DNA of 64,000 nt from an uncultured Flavobacteriaceae bacterium (GCA_947494565.1 CANLVG010000002.1:124001-188000); one strand, 5' to 3'. Counted from the stretch's first letter, positions 1 to 8,443 are shown. Notes: generated from the sequence alone by a model not told the origin. Numbers and translations: made by a program.

Positions 1-311
1 TCTTCGGTCATAAAAAGTTTTGCTCGTAGGTCACTATAAAGAGCTGCTTCACCTTCGACCTCGGCCAATCTTCCTGTGGCCCAAATATAATTTTGCTCAA
101 CGCGATTGAAATCATCCTCGCATTGGGCATATAATAAGCCGAACACGGCATCGGCATCGGTTTTTCCATAGATATGCGGCACTCCAAAATCATCGCGGAT
201 AATCGTCACATTTTCGGCCTTTTGTGCCAAACTAGATGCTGTTGTTTCTGAGTTCGTATCCGTTTTGCAGGAAAGCAGGGCCAGGGCAATTAGTAGCAGT
301 AGATTTCGCAT
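1..311 (-). CDS. Penicillin acylase family lipoprotein, N-terminal fragment
   Basis: The gene runs off the left edge, so only its first 103 codons are present. It opens with a lipoprotein signal (MRNLLLLIALALLSC; lipid-anchored Cys15), so the mature protein should sit in the envelope. Residues about 35-75 carry the usual opening of penicillin-acylase-type Ntn-hydrolases: IRDDFGVPHIYG followed by GLLYAQCEDDFNR. Known family members (penicillin G acylase, PvdQ/QuiP acyl-homoserine lactone acylases) cleave amide bonds of N-acyl compounds. The substrate cannot be told from this piece, and the catalytic Ser of the beta chain lies outside the window. Start ATG 311 is chosen because the signal peptide follows it directly. 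The neighbouring exporter gene is divergent. Family assignment is fairly secure, function open. Confidence 0.8.
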   Translation of the reverse strand, partial: MRNLLLLIALALLSCKTDTNSETTASSLAQKAENVTIIRDDFGVPHIYGKTDADAVFGLLYAQCEDDFNRVEQNYIWATGRLAEVEGEAALYSDLRAKLFMTE

Positions 312-442
312 TTTCAAAAAATTAACGGTTCAGTGGTGTTAAATTAATCGACTTACCGCTTAAAAACTAATTTTAGAACCCAAAATAAACCATCGCGGAA
401 TACTTGCTTTTTAGGTATCTTGCAGATTCTTCAATAGCGACT

Positions 443-2179
443 ATGTCAGAAAAAAAAGTAAGCATACTTACCGCGTTCAAAACCATCATTTGGCCCAGAC
501 GGAATTTGGTATTCATCGGCCTGTTACTTATCGTCATCAGTAAGGCGGCAAGTTTTGTCACCCCTATAGCCTCAAAATATTTGATCGATGATGTCATCGC
601 CAAAAAAGACCTGCCCCTGTTGAAACTCTTAGTGGCCGGGGTAATCTTGGCTATTTTCGTGCAGGCAACAACCTCTTTTCTCTTGACCAAGATCTTAAGC
701 GTACAGGCCCAATTTTTGATTTCCGAGCTGCGGGCCCAAGTACAGAAAAAGGTACTGTCATTACCCATTCGTTTTTTCGATAATACCAAATCAGGGGCAT
801 TGGTCTCAAGGATTATGTCTGATGTTGAAGGAGTTCGAAATCTCATCGGTACCGGTCTGGTACAATTGGTCGGTGGAACCATTACCGCCATCGTTTCTTT
901 GATTCTATTATTGGGAATAAGCCCTACCATGACCCTATTCACCTTTATTCCCTTGGCCATATTCGCGGTCATCGCTTTGAAAGCCTTTAAGATCATTCGC
1001 CCCATTTTTCGCAAACGGGGGAAAATCAACGCGGATGTCAAAGGAAGACTGACCGAAACTTTAGGTGGTATTCGTGTTATCAAAGGCTTTAATGCCGAAG
1101 CCCAAGAACATAAGATTTTCGAGGAAGGAGTCGATGAGTTATTTCAAAACGTTAAAAAGAGTCTGACCACTACAGCTTTTATGACCAGTTCAGCAACTTT
1201 TCTGATCGGTATTGCAACAACCGGAGTTATGGGTTTAGGTGGCTACAAGATCATTCAAGGTGAATTGACCATAGGTGACTTGTTGATGTTCACAGTCCTA
1301 TTAGGCACTATGGTCGCCCCTATCGTGCAAATGAGCAATATTGGCAGTCAGCTTACGGAGGCCTTAGCAGGACTTGACCGTACCGAGGAACTCATGAACA
1401 TCACTGCGGAGTCAGAGGAAACCGACCGGACCATTGCCCTCGACAAAATACAGGGAAATATGGTTTTTGAACAGGTCTCATTTGCATATGAAGAAGACAA
1501 AGAAGTGGTGCATGACGTTAGTTTTGAAGCGAGATCCGGGGAGGTTATCGCCCTCGTGGGTAGTTCCGGTTCCGGGAAGACCACCATTGCCGGATTGGCA
1601 GCAAGCTTTTTGAATCCGCTCTCTGGAAAAATAACGATTGATGGGGAAGACCTTTCCAAAGTGAAACTCGATAGTTTTAGACAGTACTTGGGCGTCGTAC
1701 TCCAAGATGACTTTTTGTTCGAGGGAACCATTCGCGAGAATATCCTTTTCCCGCGGCCGAATGCGACTGAAAGAGAACTACAGCAGGCCGTTAAGGCTGC
1801 CTATGTGGACGAATTCACCGACCGTTTCGAAGACGGCCTGGACACCCTGATCGGAGAGCGTGGCATCAAACTTTCTGGCGGACAACGTCAACGAATCGCT
1901 ATTGCCAGAGCGGTTTTGGCAGACCCTAAAATCTTGATCTTGGACGAAGCCACTTCAAATCTCGATACGGAAAGTGAGGCATTGATTCAAAAGAGTTTGG
2001 CCGAGTTGACCAAGGGTAGAACCACTTTTGTTATCGCGCATCGTTTGAGCACGATTCGCAAAGCCGATAAAATACTGGTTATCGAGGAAGGGCGTATTGC
2101 CGAGCGGGGAACTCATGATGAGTTGATTGCACAAGAAGGACGCTATCATAACTTATTCACGTATCAGGCCAGAATCTAG
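443..2179 (+). CDS. ABC exporter, fused permease-ATPase (MsbA/multidrug type)
   Basis: A 578-residue half-transporter: an N-terminal six-helix exporter domain (about residues 1-310) and a C-terminal nucleotide-binding domain. The ATPase is intact: Walker A GSSGSGKTT near residue 371, signature LSGGQRQR near 476, Walker B ILILDEATS near 496, and a switch His in VIAHRLST near 531. Such proteins dimerise in the inner membrane and export lipids or drugs; the substrate is unknown. An ATG at 404 is also in frame, but a promoter-like TATCTTGC lies at about 416-423, so the ATG at 443 (MSEKKVSILTAFK) is preferred. It ends with a 4-base convergent overlap with the ferredoxin gene. It is useful to compare with the degenerate ABC protein at 37.5 kb. 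Confidence 0.9.
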   Translation: MSEKKVSILTAFKTIIWPRRNLVFIGLLLIVISKAASFVTPIASKYLIDDVIAKKDLPLLKLLVAGVILAIFVQATTSFLLTKILSVQAQFLISELRAQVQKKVLSLPIRFFDNTKSGALVSRIMSDVEGVRNLIGTGLVQLVGGTITAIVSLILLLGISPTMTLFTFIPLAIFAVIALKAFKIIRPIFRKRGKINADVKGRLTETLGGIRVIKGFNAEAQEHKIFEEGVDELFQNVKKSLTTTAFMTSSATFLIGIATTGVMGLGGYKIIQGELTIGDLLMFTVLLGTMVAPIVQMSNIGSQLTEALAGLDRTEELMNITAESEETDRTIALDKIQGNMVFEQVSFAYEEDKEVVHDVSFEARSGEVIALVGSSGSGKTTIAGLAASFLNPLSGKITIDGEDLSKVKLDSFRQYLGVVLQDDFLFEGTIRENILFPRPNATERELQQAVKAAYVDEFTDRFEDGLDTLIGERGIKLSGGQRQRIAIARAVLADPKILILDEATSNLDTESEALIQKSLAELTKGRTTFVIAHRLSTIRKADKILVIEEGRIAERGTHDELIAQEGRYHNLFTYQARI

Positions 2180-2502
2180 CTCTCAGGAGCGAGTTCTACC
2201 TCAAGCCCGTCAAGGTCTTCGGTCATACGGATCTGACAACCTAAACGAGAATTGTCCTCCACATAAAAAGCTTCGGCCAACATAGCGTCTTCATCATCGG
2301 ACATTTCCGGAAGGGCATGCGCTGACTTCACATAACACTGACAAGATGCGCACATGGCCATACCGCCACAAACTCCAATAGTGCCCTCTGGTGCCAATTC
2401 ATAGGAACGTACGACCTCCATCAAATTCATATTCATGTCAGTAGGTGCATCTACTTCGTGCTGTACACCCTCTCTATCGGTAATTTTAATCTTGATATCC
2501 AT
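2176..2502 (-). CDS. 2Fe-2S ferredoxin (adrenodoxin-like)
   Basis: A 108-residue cytosolic electron carrier. The cluster ligands are readable: Cys45, Cys51 and Cys54 in the C-x5-C-x2-C arrangement and the fourth at Cys89 (RLGCQIRM). This is the adrenodoxin/ISC ferredoxin spacing rather than the plant type; Cys56 is an extra cysteine beside the cluster loop. It lies downstream of the ferredoxin--NADP reductase, NifU-like and Mrp genes on the same strand. That context suggests a redox partner for Fe-S assembly or another reductive pathway. The four-helix-bundle cassette separates it from the reductase gene, which may have broken a former reductase-ferredoxin operon. Confidence 0.9.
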   Translation of the reverse strand: MDIKIKITDREGVQHEVDAPTDMNMNLMEVVRSYELAPEGTIGVCGGMAMCASCQCYVKSAHALPEMSDDEDAMLAEAFYVEDNSRLGCQIRMTEDLDGLEVELAPES

Positions 2503-2505
2503 GGC

Positions 2506-2517
2506 AGGGTTTAGGAG
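2506..2517. repeat. Left arm of 12-bp inverted repeat flanking the four-helix-bundle cassette
   Basis: AGGGTTTAGGAG is found inverted, as CTCCTAAACCCT, at 2911-2922. The pair brackets the four-helix-bundle reading frame almost exactly. More TTAGGG-like tracts follow the left arm (to about 2535). Origin unknown; the two arms suggest the segment arrived or is maintained as a unit. Confidence 0.55.
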
Positions 2518-2525
2518 TTAGGGTT

Positions 2526-2882
2526 TTAGGGTTTAGTATTCATTGATTGAATTAGTCTATAAAGCATCCTAGAAATTTCATTTGACTTATCTATTAATTC
2601 TTTTTATTTGTCCTCGTTGACATATTCCAATCTTTTTGACAAATATAACATAGAACGAACTTCACTGTTTGAACTTGATGCTATGTATAAAAATCTTATA
2701 AAATCTGGATTTGTTTTTCGATCAAATCCTTCAGCTATATTATTTGAAATAGATACGGAAGCCCGGGTAATTTGATCTTTAAAATGATACTCTTTGGGGT
2801 TAGAGAAGTTTTTGTAAATCGAAACGGAAAAATCCTGAGCCTTTTGCCAAACAGTTAAGTCCTCGAATTTTTTTACCGCCAT
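2526..2882 (-). pseudogene. Four-helix-bundle protein (S23/TIGR02436 type) interrupted by an in-frame TAA
   Basis: The first 92 codons (start ATG 2882; MAVKKFEDLTVWQKA) match the small four-helix-bundle family that includes proteins encoded in 23S rRNA intervening sequences. Diagnostic stretches are LTVWQKAQ, QITRASVSISNNIAEG and SSSNSEVRSMLYL. Translation stops at TAA 2606-2604 after NEDK. The same frame stays open for 25 more codons that read like the missing last helix (KELIDKSNEISRMLYRLIQS) and end at TAA 2528-2526. The full frame would be about 118 residues, the usual family size. It is therefore probably a nonsense-mutated gene, or a base error; the 92-residue product would lack its last helix. 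A 12-bp inverted repeat brackets it, and it sits between two redox genes. Molecular role of the family is unknown. Confidence 0.75.
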
Positions 2883-2910
2883 ATACTATTACTGAATCAT
2901 TAGTTCCTTG

Positions 2911-2922
2911 CTCCTAAACCCT
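2911..2922. repeat. Right arm of 12-bp inverted repeat flanking the four-helix-bundle cassette
   Basis: CTCCTAAACCCT is the exact reverse complement of 2506-2517. It lies between the start of the four-helix-bundle frame and the end of the ferredoxin reductase gene. A second, imperfect CTCCTAG follows at 2925-2931. Confidence 0.55.
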
Positions 2923-2940
2923 TGCTCCTAGCTACAGCCA

Positions 2941-4002
2941 TCATTCAATGGCCTTGACTACCGCTTTTGGCGCCTCCTTCTTGCTGCCATCAAAACCGGT
3001 AACTCCACCCACAGTGGTGTATTTCATCACATACTTCTTTTCAGGGAAGATTCGCTGATAGGCACTTTGGCACATTAAAGTGGCTTCATGAAACCCACAA
3101 AGAATCAGTTTTAGCTTTCCGGGATAGGTATTGACATCACCAATAGCATATATACCAGGAATATTGGTTTGATAGTCGAGGGTATTATCTACCTTAATTG
3201 CGTTTTTTTCGATTTCAAGGCCCCAATCGGCAATAGGCCCCAACTTAGGGGAAAGCCCAAATAGGGGTATAAAGTTTTCCACTTCCAATACCCTATCACC
3301 TTCCGTATCACCGACTTTCCGTATGACGACCGACTCCAGTTGGTCCGTTCCATTGAGCCCAACGATTTCTGCGGGAGTAATCAAATTGACTCTTCCCTGA
3401 TTTTTCAACTGTTGCACTTTCTCTACGGAATCCAATGCCCCACGAAACTCATTTCTACGATGCACCAAAGTTACTTCTGCAGCTACATCGGCCAAGAAGA
3501 TACTCCAGTCCAATGCCGAATCCCCGCCTCCGGCGATAACCACTTTTTTATCTCTGTATACTTCGGGGTCCTTTATGATATAAGCGATGCCTTTATCCTC
3601 GAAAGCACCGATATTTTCAAGTAGTGGTTTTCGAGGCTCAAAACTACCCAGACCCCCTGCGATAGCTACAATTGGTGCATGGTGTTCAGTGCCTTTGTTC
3701 GTTGTTACCACAAAGGAGCCATCTTCAAGCTTCTTGATGGTCTCCGCGCGTTCACCCAATGTAAAGCCAGGTTGAAAGGGTTTGATCTGTTCCATCAGAT
3801 TGTCGACAAGATCCCCAGCCAATACTTCTGGAAATCCCGGAATATCATAGATGGGCTTTTTGGGATAAATTTCGGAGCATTGTCCGCCAGCCTGCGGTAA
3901 CGCGTCGATTAAATGGCATTTGAGTTGTAAAAGTCCTGCCTCAAAAACAGCAAAAAGACCCGTAGGGCCTGCTCCAATTATCAGTATGTCCGTTTTGATC
4001 AT
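2941..4002 (-). CDS. Thioredoxin-reductase-like ferredoxin--NAD(P)+ reductase
   Basis: A 353-residue flavoprotein with two dinucleotide-binding folds: the FAD site GAGPTG at residues 10-15 and the NAD(P)H site GGGDSALDW at about 158-166. The C-terminal FAD-contacting segment GIYAIGDVNTYPGK is also clear. There is no CxxC active site between them, so it is not a thioredoxin reductase. The length and layout fit the YumC-type ferredoxin/flavodoxin reductases of Firmicutes, Chlorobi and Bacteroidota. It should pass electrons between NADPH and ferredoxin. The ferredoxin gene lies 438 bases downstream, beyond the four-helix cassette; the NifU-like and Mrp genes lie just upstream on the same strand. 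Confidence 0.9.
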   Translation of the reverse strand: MIKTDILIIGAGPTGLFAVFEAGLLQLKCHLIDALPQAGGQCSEIYPKKPIYDIPGFPEVLAGDLVDNLMEQIKPFQPGFTLGERAETIKKLEDGSFVVTTNKGTEHHAPIVAIAGGLGSFEPRKPLLENIGAFEDKGIAYIIKDPEVYRDKKVVIAGGGDSALDWSIFLADVAAEVTLVHRRNEFRGALDSVEKVQQLKNQGRVNLITPAEIVGLNGTDQLESVVIRKVGDTEGDRVLEVENFIPLFGLSPKLGPIADWGLEIEKNAIKVDNTLDYQTNIPGIYAIGDVNTYPGKLKLILCGFHEATLMCQSAYQRIFPEKKYVMKYTTVGGVTGFDGSKKEAPKAVVKAIE

Positions 4003-4067
4003 TAAAATTTAAATTAAAAAAGCAGGGCAAAAATATACTATTGCCACGCTTCTTTTTATGATTTTTG

Positions 4068-4316
4068 TCAGCTTAAATTGATCACCTCCTGAATTTGGGG
4101 AGCGTATTTTTTTATGGTCATCTCCACTCCGCTTTTGAGTGTCATCTGATTGACCGAACAACCAACGCAAGCCCCTTCCAATTTCACTTTAACGGAACTA
4201 TCGCCATCGATGGAAACCAATGAAATATCACCACCATCACTCTGCAGGAAAGGTCGGATTTCATCAAGCGCTTTTTCAATATTCGCTTTCAGTTGTTCGG
4301 GAGTCATTGTTGTCAT
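4068..4316 (-). CDS. NifU C-terminal domain protein (Nfu-type Fe-S scaffold)
   Basis: An 82-residue protein that is only the Nfu domain. The cluster-binding CxxC is Cys50-Val-Gly-Cys53, inside the family block EGACVGCSVNQMTLKSGVE. Nfu proteins dimerise and carry a bridging 4Fe-4S cluster to apo-targets. It begins two bases after the Mrp-type ATPase ends, so the two are translationally linked. Both families act in Fe-S cluster transfer, which supports the assignment. Confidence 0.93.
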   Translation of the reverse strand: MTTMTPEQLKANIEKALDEIRPFLQSDGGDISLVSIDGDSSVKVKLEGACVGCSVNQMTLKSGVEMTIKKYAPQIQEVINLS

Positions 4317-4318
4317 AA

Positions 4319-5461
4319 TTACTTCTTTTTAACAGCGGAACACCCAGCCATTGTCGTTATTTTGATAGCCTCGGTAGGAGGTAGACTCTTATTTCTGAGC
4401 ACCACTTCTTGCACTACGTTCTTGGTCAATTCTTCAAAAGCAGCTTCTATAGGCGTAGCGGTCTGTAAAGCGGCTGGCCTACCCACATCGCCTGCCTCGC
4501 GAATACTCTGCACCAGGGGAATTTCCCCTAAAAAAGGCACTTTTAGATCTTCGGACAAGCGTTGGGCGCCCTCTTTACCGAATATATAATATTTGTTTTC
4601 CGGCAATTCAGCCGGGGTAAAGTACGCCATATTCTCTGCAATACCCAGAACCGGAACATTGATGGAATCTTGTTGAAACATCGCAACTCCTTTTTTTGCA
4701 TCAGCCAAGGCGACCTCCTGTGGAGTGCTCACGATAACTGCTCCTGTTACCGGCATCGCCTGCATGATACTTAAATGAATATCACCGGTACCTGGTGGCA
4801 GGTCTAACAACATGAAATCGAGTTCGCCCCAATGAGCATCGAAAATCATTTGGTTCAAAGCCTTTGAGGCCATAGGACCTCTCCAAATCACGGCTTGGTT
4901 CGGTTGGGTGAAAAACCCGATGGAAAGCATTTTGACGCCATAACTTTCAACAGGTTTCATCTTTGATTTTCCGCCGACATTAACGGCCAATGGTTTTTCA
5001 TGAACCACATCGAACATAATCGGCATGGACGGCCCATAGATATCGGCATCCAAGAGCCCTACTTTGAATCCCATTTTTGCCAAGGTCACCGCTAAATTAG
5101 CAGTTACGGTAGATTTACCAACACCGCCTTTTCCGGAAGCGACCGCAATAATATTTTGAATACCGGGTATGGGTTTCCCTTTTATCTCGTTGGCTTTGGG
5201 TTTGGCACTGGATGCTTCGACCTTGAGATTGATCTTTATCTTGGCCTTCTGATATACCTCCGCATGAATGACTTTCAAGATTTCAACCTCGGTCTTTTTT
5301 CGTGCCTGGAGACTAGGGTTATTGATGGTCACATCAATCTCTACTTCGTCACCAAAAATCTGTACGTTTTTCACCGCACCACTCTCTACCATATTTTGTC
5401 CCTCACCGGGCACTGTAATCTGTTCGAGTGCCTTAAGAACTTCCTTCTTATCTATCTTCAT
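4319..5461 (-). CDS. apbC: Mrp/NBP35-family Fe-S cluster carrier ATPase
   Basis: A 380-residue protein. It has an N-terminal MIP18/DUF59 domain (about residues 1-85) and a ParA/MinD-like P-loop ATPase with the deviant Walker A GKGGVGKST at 110-118. Later landmarks are DADIYGPSMP and LLDLPPGTGD. Homologues bind and deliver Fe-S clusters. I do not see the C-terminal CxxC pair of some Mrp proteins; the only late cysteine is in MAGCS near the C-terminus. The gene leads the Mrp-Nfu pair (2-base spacing). Start ATG 5461 gives a complete DUF59 domain. Confidence 0.9.
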   Translation of the reverse strand: MKIDKKEVLKALEQITVPGEGQNMVESGAVKNVQIFGDEVEIDVTINNPSLQARKKTEVEILKVIHAEVYQKAKIKINLKVEASSAKPKANEIKGKPIPGIQNIIAVASGKGGVGKSTVTANLAVTLAKMGFKVGLLDADIYGPSMPIMFDVVHEKPLAVNVGGKSKMKPVESYGVKMLSIGFFTQPNQAVIWRGPMASKALNQMIFDAHWGELDFMLLDLPPGTGDIHLSIMQAMPVTGAVIVSTPQEVALADAKKGVAMFQQDSINVPVLGIAENMAYFTPAELPENKYYIFGKEGAQRLSEDLKVPFLGEIPLVQSIREAGDVGRPAALQTATPIEAAFEELTKNVVQEVVLRNKSLPPTEAIKITTMAGCSAVKKK

Positions 5462-5651
5462 TATATAAAATGATTCTAAACAACAAAGATAGCCTTTGAG
5501 AGCGAGATTCGGAAGGCATGGGATTGAAAAGTAACATGCTGTGATAGAGTGATACTATGGGTTTTGAGAAGCCTAAAAATCGACAGGTGGGCAAAGAAGT
5601 CTTAACAAATGAAATGAATCATTCCGGTTTTGACGGAATTGACATTCCCAT

Positions 5652-5987
5652 TTACCCAAGCTCCTTAAAAGGATCCCAAAAATGCTTCTCCAAATCTTGG
5701 ATTTGGTTGTCGATGACCACAATACCTTCACTTTCCAACAATTGCTGCATTAAATTAGTGCCTTCAAAATGATGCTTTCCTGTGAGGAGGCCGGCCTTGT
5801 TGACAACCCGATGTGCAGGAACATTTTCCATTCCTCCGGCACCGTTCATGGCCCAGCCTACCATACGCGCACTTCGTGCGGCACCTAGATATTTGGCAAT
5901 GGACCCATAGGAAGTTACGCGACCATACGGAATCTGTTCGGCGACTTCGTATACTTTTTGGAAAAAATTCTTGTTTTCTGGTTTCAT
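5652..5987 (-). CDS. MGMT-family alkyltransferase-like protein lacking the acceptor cysteine
   Basis: A 111-residue protein equal to the C-terminal DNA-binding/active-site domain of O6-alkylguanine-DNA alkyltransferase. The helix-turn-helix segment (GRVTSYGSIAKYLGAARSARMVGWAMN) is present. The active-site motif is PAHRV at residues 57-61 where true enzymes have PCHRV, so the alkyl-accepting Cys is Ala58. Proteins of this kind (ATL) bind alkylguanine lesions and hand them to nucleotide excision repair instead of repairing them. The first four bases overlap the end of the LysE-type exporter gene, indicating co-transcription with trmB and lysE. Role as an ATL is inferred from the missing Cys. 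Confidence 0.85.
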   Translation of the reverse strand: MKPENKNFFQKVYEVAEQIPYGRVTSYGSIAKYLGAARSARMVGWAMNGAGGMENVPAHRVVNKAGLLTGKHHFEGTNLMQQLLESEGIVVIDNQIQDLEKHFWDPFKELG

Positions 5988-6616
5988 TTACTCACAAATA
6001 GCTTAAAAAGGGTTATCGAAAAAAGAACCACCATTAACCCGCTAAGAATATAGTTCGCATTTTTTGAAAATCGGTTGGTCCGCTGCTCCATACGGTCAAA
6101 ATAGAATACGTACAGGTACATGGCCAAAAAAGTTCCACATCCGGCAGAAAAAATAAAAATAATTTCATCGACAACGGTGTAGTTCATGAAACCTTGGCTA
6201 TGAAAAAAAGTATTCATACCGGCATAATAAGGAATGGTCAACAAATTCAGGGCCGCCAGAAACATTCCCTTCGTAAAACTTCCCCGTTTTTTACTCTTAT
6301 CATAGGTAATGGTGTCTTTAGGCTGTTTTTTACCCTTGAACCAAAAGAAAATCGCTAGCGTCCCAAAAATGACCAAAGCGGCCTGCATCAGTATTTCGAT
6401 TACCTGTGGATTCTGGGTCAAGAACTTTGAGATTCGGACAGCGAGATACGCCTGAAACATGACGACCACTCCTACTCCGAGGCCAAAAACAATTCCATTT
6501 TTTTTACCCTTTTCAACACTGGTCTTTGCGGCATTCATATTCAACAGTCCAGGAGGTAACGAGGCAACAAAGGCGGCCGTCAATGTAGAAACTCCCAATA
6601 GTAATAACTGTTGCAT
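5984..6616 (-). CDS. LysE/RhtB-family exporter
   Basis: A 210-residue integral membrane protein with about six hydrophobic segments. The N-terminal ASLPPGLLNMNAAK corresponds to the family's conserved PGP-type opening loop. LysE/RhtB proteins export amino acids or related small molecules across the inner membrane; the substrate is not predictable here. It starts 15 bases after trmB and overlaps the ATL gene by four bases, so the three genes form one transcript. No regulatory gene of the LysG type is adjacent. Confidence 0.8.
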   Translation of the reverse strand: MQQLLLLGVSTLTAAFVASLPPGLLNMNAAKTSVEKGKKNGIVFGLGVGVVVMFQAYLAVRISKFLTQNPQVIEILMQAALVIFGTLAIFFWFKGKKQPKDTITYDKSKKRGSFTKGMFLAALNLLTIPYYAGMNTFFHSQGFMNYTVVDEIIFIFSAGCGTFLAMYLYVFYFDRMEQRTNRFSKNANYILSGLMVVLFSITLFKLFVSK

Positions 6617-6631
6617 CTGTTTTGTTTTCTG

Positions 6632-7300
6632 CTAATGGACCTTAAACTGTAGGTAGGTAATAGGCTTCCCTCTTTCAAGGTACTGATTTTCGTAGAAAGT
6701 CTGAATCTCCAAAACATCTATAGGGCTTCCTTCATTCTTATATACATCGTGGTTGGCGTAAATTATTTCCAAATCTAGACCGTGTAAGAGCCCCAGTGTA
6801 TAGCCGTGCATAAATTCACTATCCGTCTTCAAATGAACGACCCCATCGGCTTTTAAAACCTGTTGATATTTTTTAAGGAAGTCTCTATTGGTCATTCGGT
6901 GTTTGGTGCGCTTGTATTTGATTTGAGGGTCAGGAAAAGTTATCCATATTTCCGAAACTTCATCTTTATCGAACAATTGATCGATCAATTCGATTTGAGT
7001 GCGAAGAAAGGCTACATTTTCTAAATTCCCTTCCAACCCGATTTTCGCTCCCCGCCATAATCGTGCCCCTTTAATATCAATTCCGATATAATTTTTCTGA
7101 GGATTTTTTTTCGCTAAACCTATAGTATATTCGCCTTTGCCACAACCCAGCTCCAACACAATAGGTTTGTCGTTTCCAAAATGGGATTTCCAATTCCCTT
7201 TTAACGAAAAACCCCTTTGGATCTCTTCGCGTTGGGGTTGAATGACATTTTTGAAGGTCTCATTATCCTTGAACCGTTTCAGCTTGTTTTTACTTCCCAC
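6632..7300 (-). CDS. trmB: tRNA (guanine-N7-)-methyltransferase
   Basis: A 222-residue SAM-dependent enzyme that forms 7-methylguanosine at position 46 of tRNA. The SAM-binding motif is LELGCGKGEYTIGLA near residue 50. The TrmB signature WITFPDPQIKYKRTKHR and the C-terminal GSPIDVLEIQTFYE region are also present. The start is GTG at 7300 (MGSKNKLKRFKDNETF); no better ATG precedes the conserved N-terminus. Transcription runs from the sensor kinase side into lysE and the ATL gene. Confidence 0.93.
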   Translation of the reverse strand: MGSKNKLKRFKDNETFKNVIQPQREEIQRGFSLKGNWKSHFGNDKPIVLELGCGKGEYTIGLAKKNPQKNYIGIDIKGARLWRGAKIGLEGNLENVAFLRTQIELIDQLFDKDEVSEIWITFPDPQIKYKRTKHRMTNRDFLKKYQQVLKADGVVHLKTDSEFMHGYTLGLLHGLDLEIIYANHDVYKNEGSPIDVLEIQTFYENQYLERGKPITYLQFKVH

Positions 7301-7337
7301 CGGATTACATTTTTGATCGGCACAAAGCTAGTGAAAA

Positions 7338-8417
7338 CTAGGTTGAAGCAGTAGAAGTTTCCGTGGGTATTGCAACCGTTACCTTTTCTAGGGTAAACGA
7401 GAATTCAGAACCTACATCTGGCACGCTCTCCACATAAATTCGCTCTTCATGTGCCTCAATGATGTGCTTGACAATGGCCAATCCAAGTCCAGACCCCCCT
7501 TCTTTTCTACTACCGCTTTTATCAACACGATAAAAACGTTCGAATAATCTCGGAATGTGATTCTCGGGTATTCCTTCGCCATTATCAGTGACCCTAACGA
7601 TTACCTTATTTTGAATAAGGTTTTCAACACTCACCTCGGTGGTACCATTTTCATTCCCATATTTGATTGAATTCACTAGTAGATTTGTGACTACTTGTCT
7701 AATTTTTTCACTGTCGCCCCTTACCCAAATAGGTTCAGCATACTCCATATCAAAGGTGAGTGATATTTTCTTCTTGGCCGCCTTCATTTCAAGAAGCTCA
7801 AAAGCGGTTTTAATTAACTCGATAATATCAAATTCTTCCCAGATTACATTCATATCACCGGCCTCCAGTTTGGTAATCAGATCAAGGTCCTTTACAATGT
7901 AAATCAAACGATCAACTGCCTTATTGGCCCTTTGCAGGTATTTTTTGCGTACATTTTTATCATCGATGGCCCCGTCTAATAGGGTTTCTAAATACCCTTG
8001 CACTGTGAAAAGAGGTGTTTTCAGTTCGTGGGAAACATTTCCTAGAAATTCTTTTCGATACTCTTCTCGGATCTTTAAGGTGTCGATCTCAATTTTCTTG
8101 TCCTGCGCAAATTTTTCAATTTCCTCGGTCAAGGTGCTCATATTGGTCGTAATGGTTCGAGATGTCAGGGAGCTTGACTCTAAGAGGGAAACATCATCAT
8201 ATATTCGTTTGATCCGACGGTAGATGAACTTTTCAATTCGAAGCTGAACAATGAGAAAGGATATCAAGAAAGTCAACGCGATAAAAATCGCCAAAAAGGC
8301 CCAGTTTTCAATTTCCGTGAACCGCATTAATGACCAAAGTAATACGGTAAGTACTACAGAAATAAAAAAAGCGGTGCGAAAGGCGAATTTATATGATCTC
8401 TTTAAACGTATGGCCAT
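7338..8417 (-). CDS. PhoR-like sensor histidine kinase
   Basis: A 359-residue inner-membrane kinase. Two transmembrane helices (about residues 14-31 and 38-57) enclose almost no periplasmic loop. They are followed by a HisKA domain with the phosphorylated His130 in FLGNVSHELKTPL and a HATPase domain with N-box NLLVNSIKYGN, G1 VTDNGEGIP and G2 GGSGLGLAIVK. There is no PAS domain, and the tiny loop suggests it senses membrane or intracellular signals, or a partner protein. The cognate response regulator gene lies 26 bases upstream. PhoR-like is by resemblance and context; a phosphate role is not shown. Confidence 0.88.
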   Translation of the reverse strand: MAIRLKRSYKFAFRTAFFISVVLTVLLWSLMRFTEIENWAFLAIFIALTFLISFLIVQLRIEKFIYRRIKRIYDDVSLLESSSLTSRTITTNMSTLTEEIEKFAQDKKIEIDTLKIREEYRKEFLGNVSHELKTPLFTVQGYLETLLDGAIDDKNVRKKYLQRANKAVDRLIYIVKDLDLITKLEAGDMNVIWEEFDIIELIKTAFELLEMKAAKKKISLTFDMEYAEPIWVRGDSEKIRQVVTNLLVNSIKYGNENGTTEVSVENLIQNKVIVRVTDNGEGIPENHIPRLFERFYRVDKSGSRKEGGSGLGLAIVKHIIEAHEERIYVESVPDVGSEFSFTLEKVTVAIPTETSTAST

Positions 8418-8443
8418 TGCACCAATTTAGCAAAAAAAAGGTA

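Noticed and set aside
373-1083. A 236-codon open frame on the minus strand across the ABC exporter gene
   Set aside because: It is antisense to a clear exporter domain, has no recognisable domain and an unnatural composition, and is explained by the codon structure of the real gene.
2506-2535. TTAGGG-like tracts suggesting a telomere-like sequence
   Set aside because: Only three imperfect units, in the middle of a chromosome segment and linked to the four-helix cassette; better seen as cassette ends.
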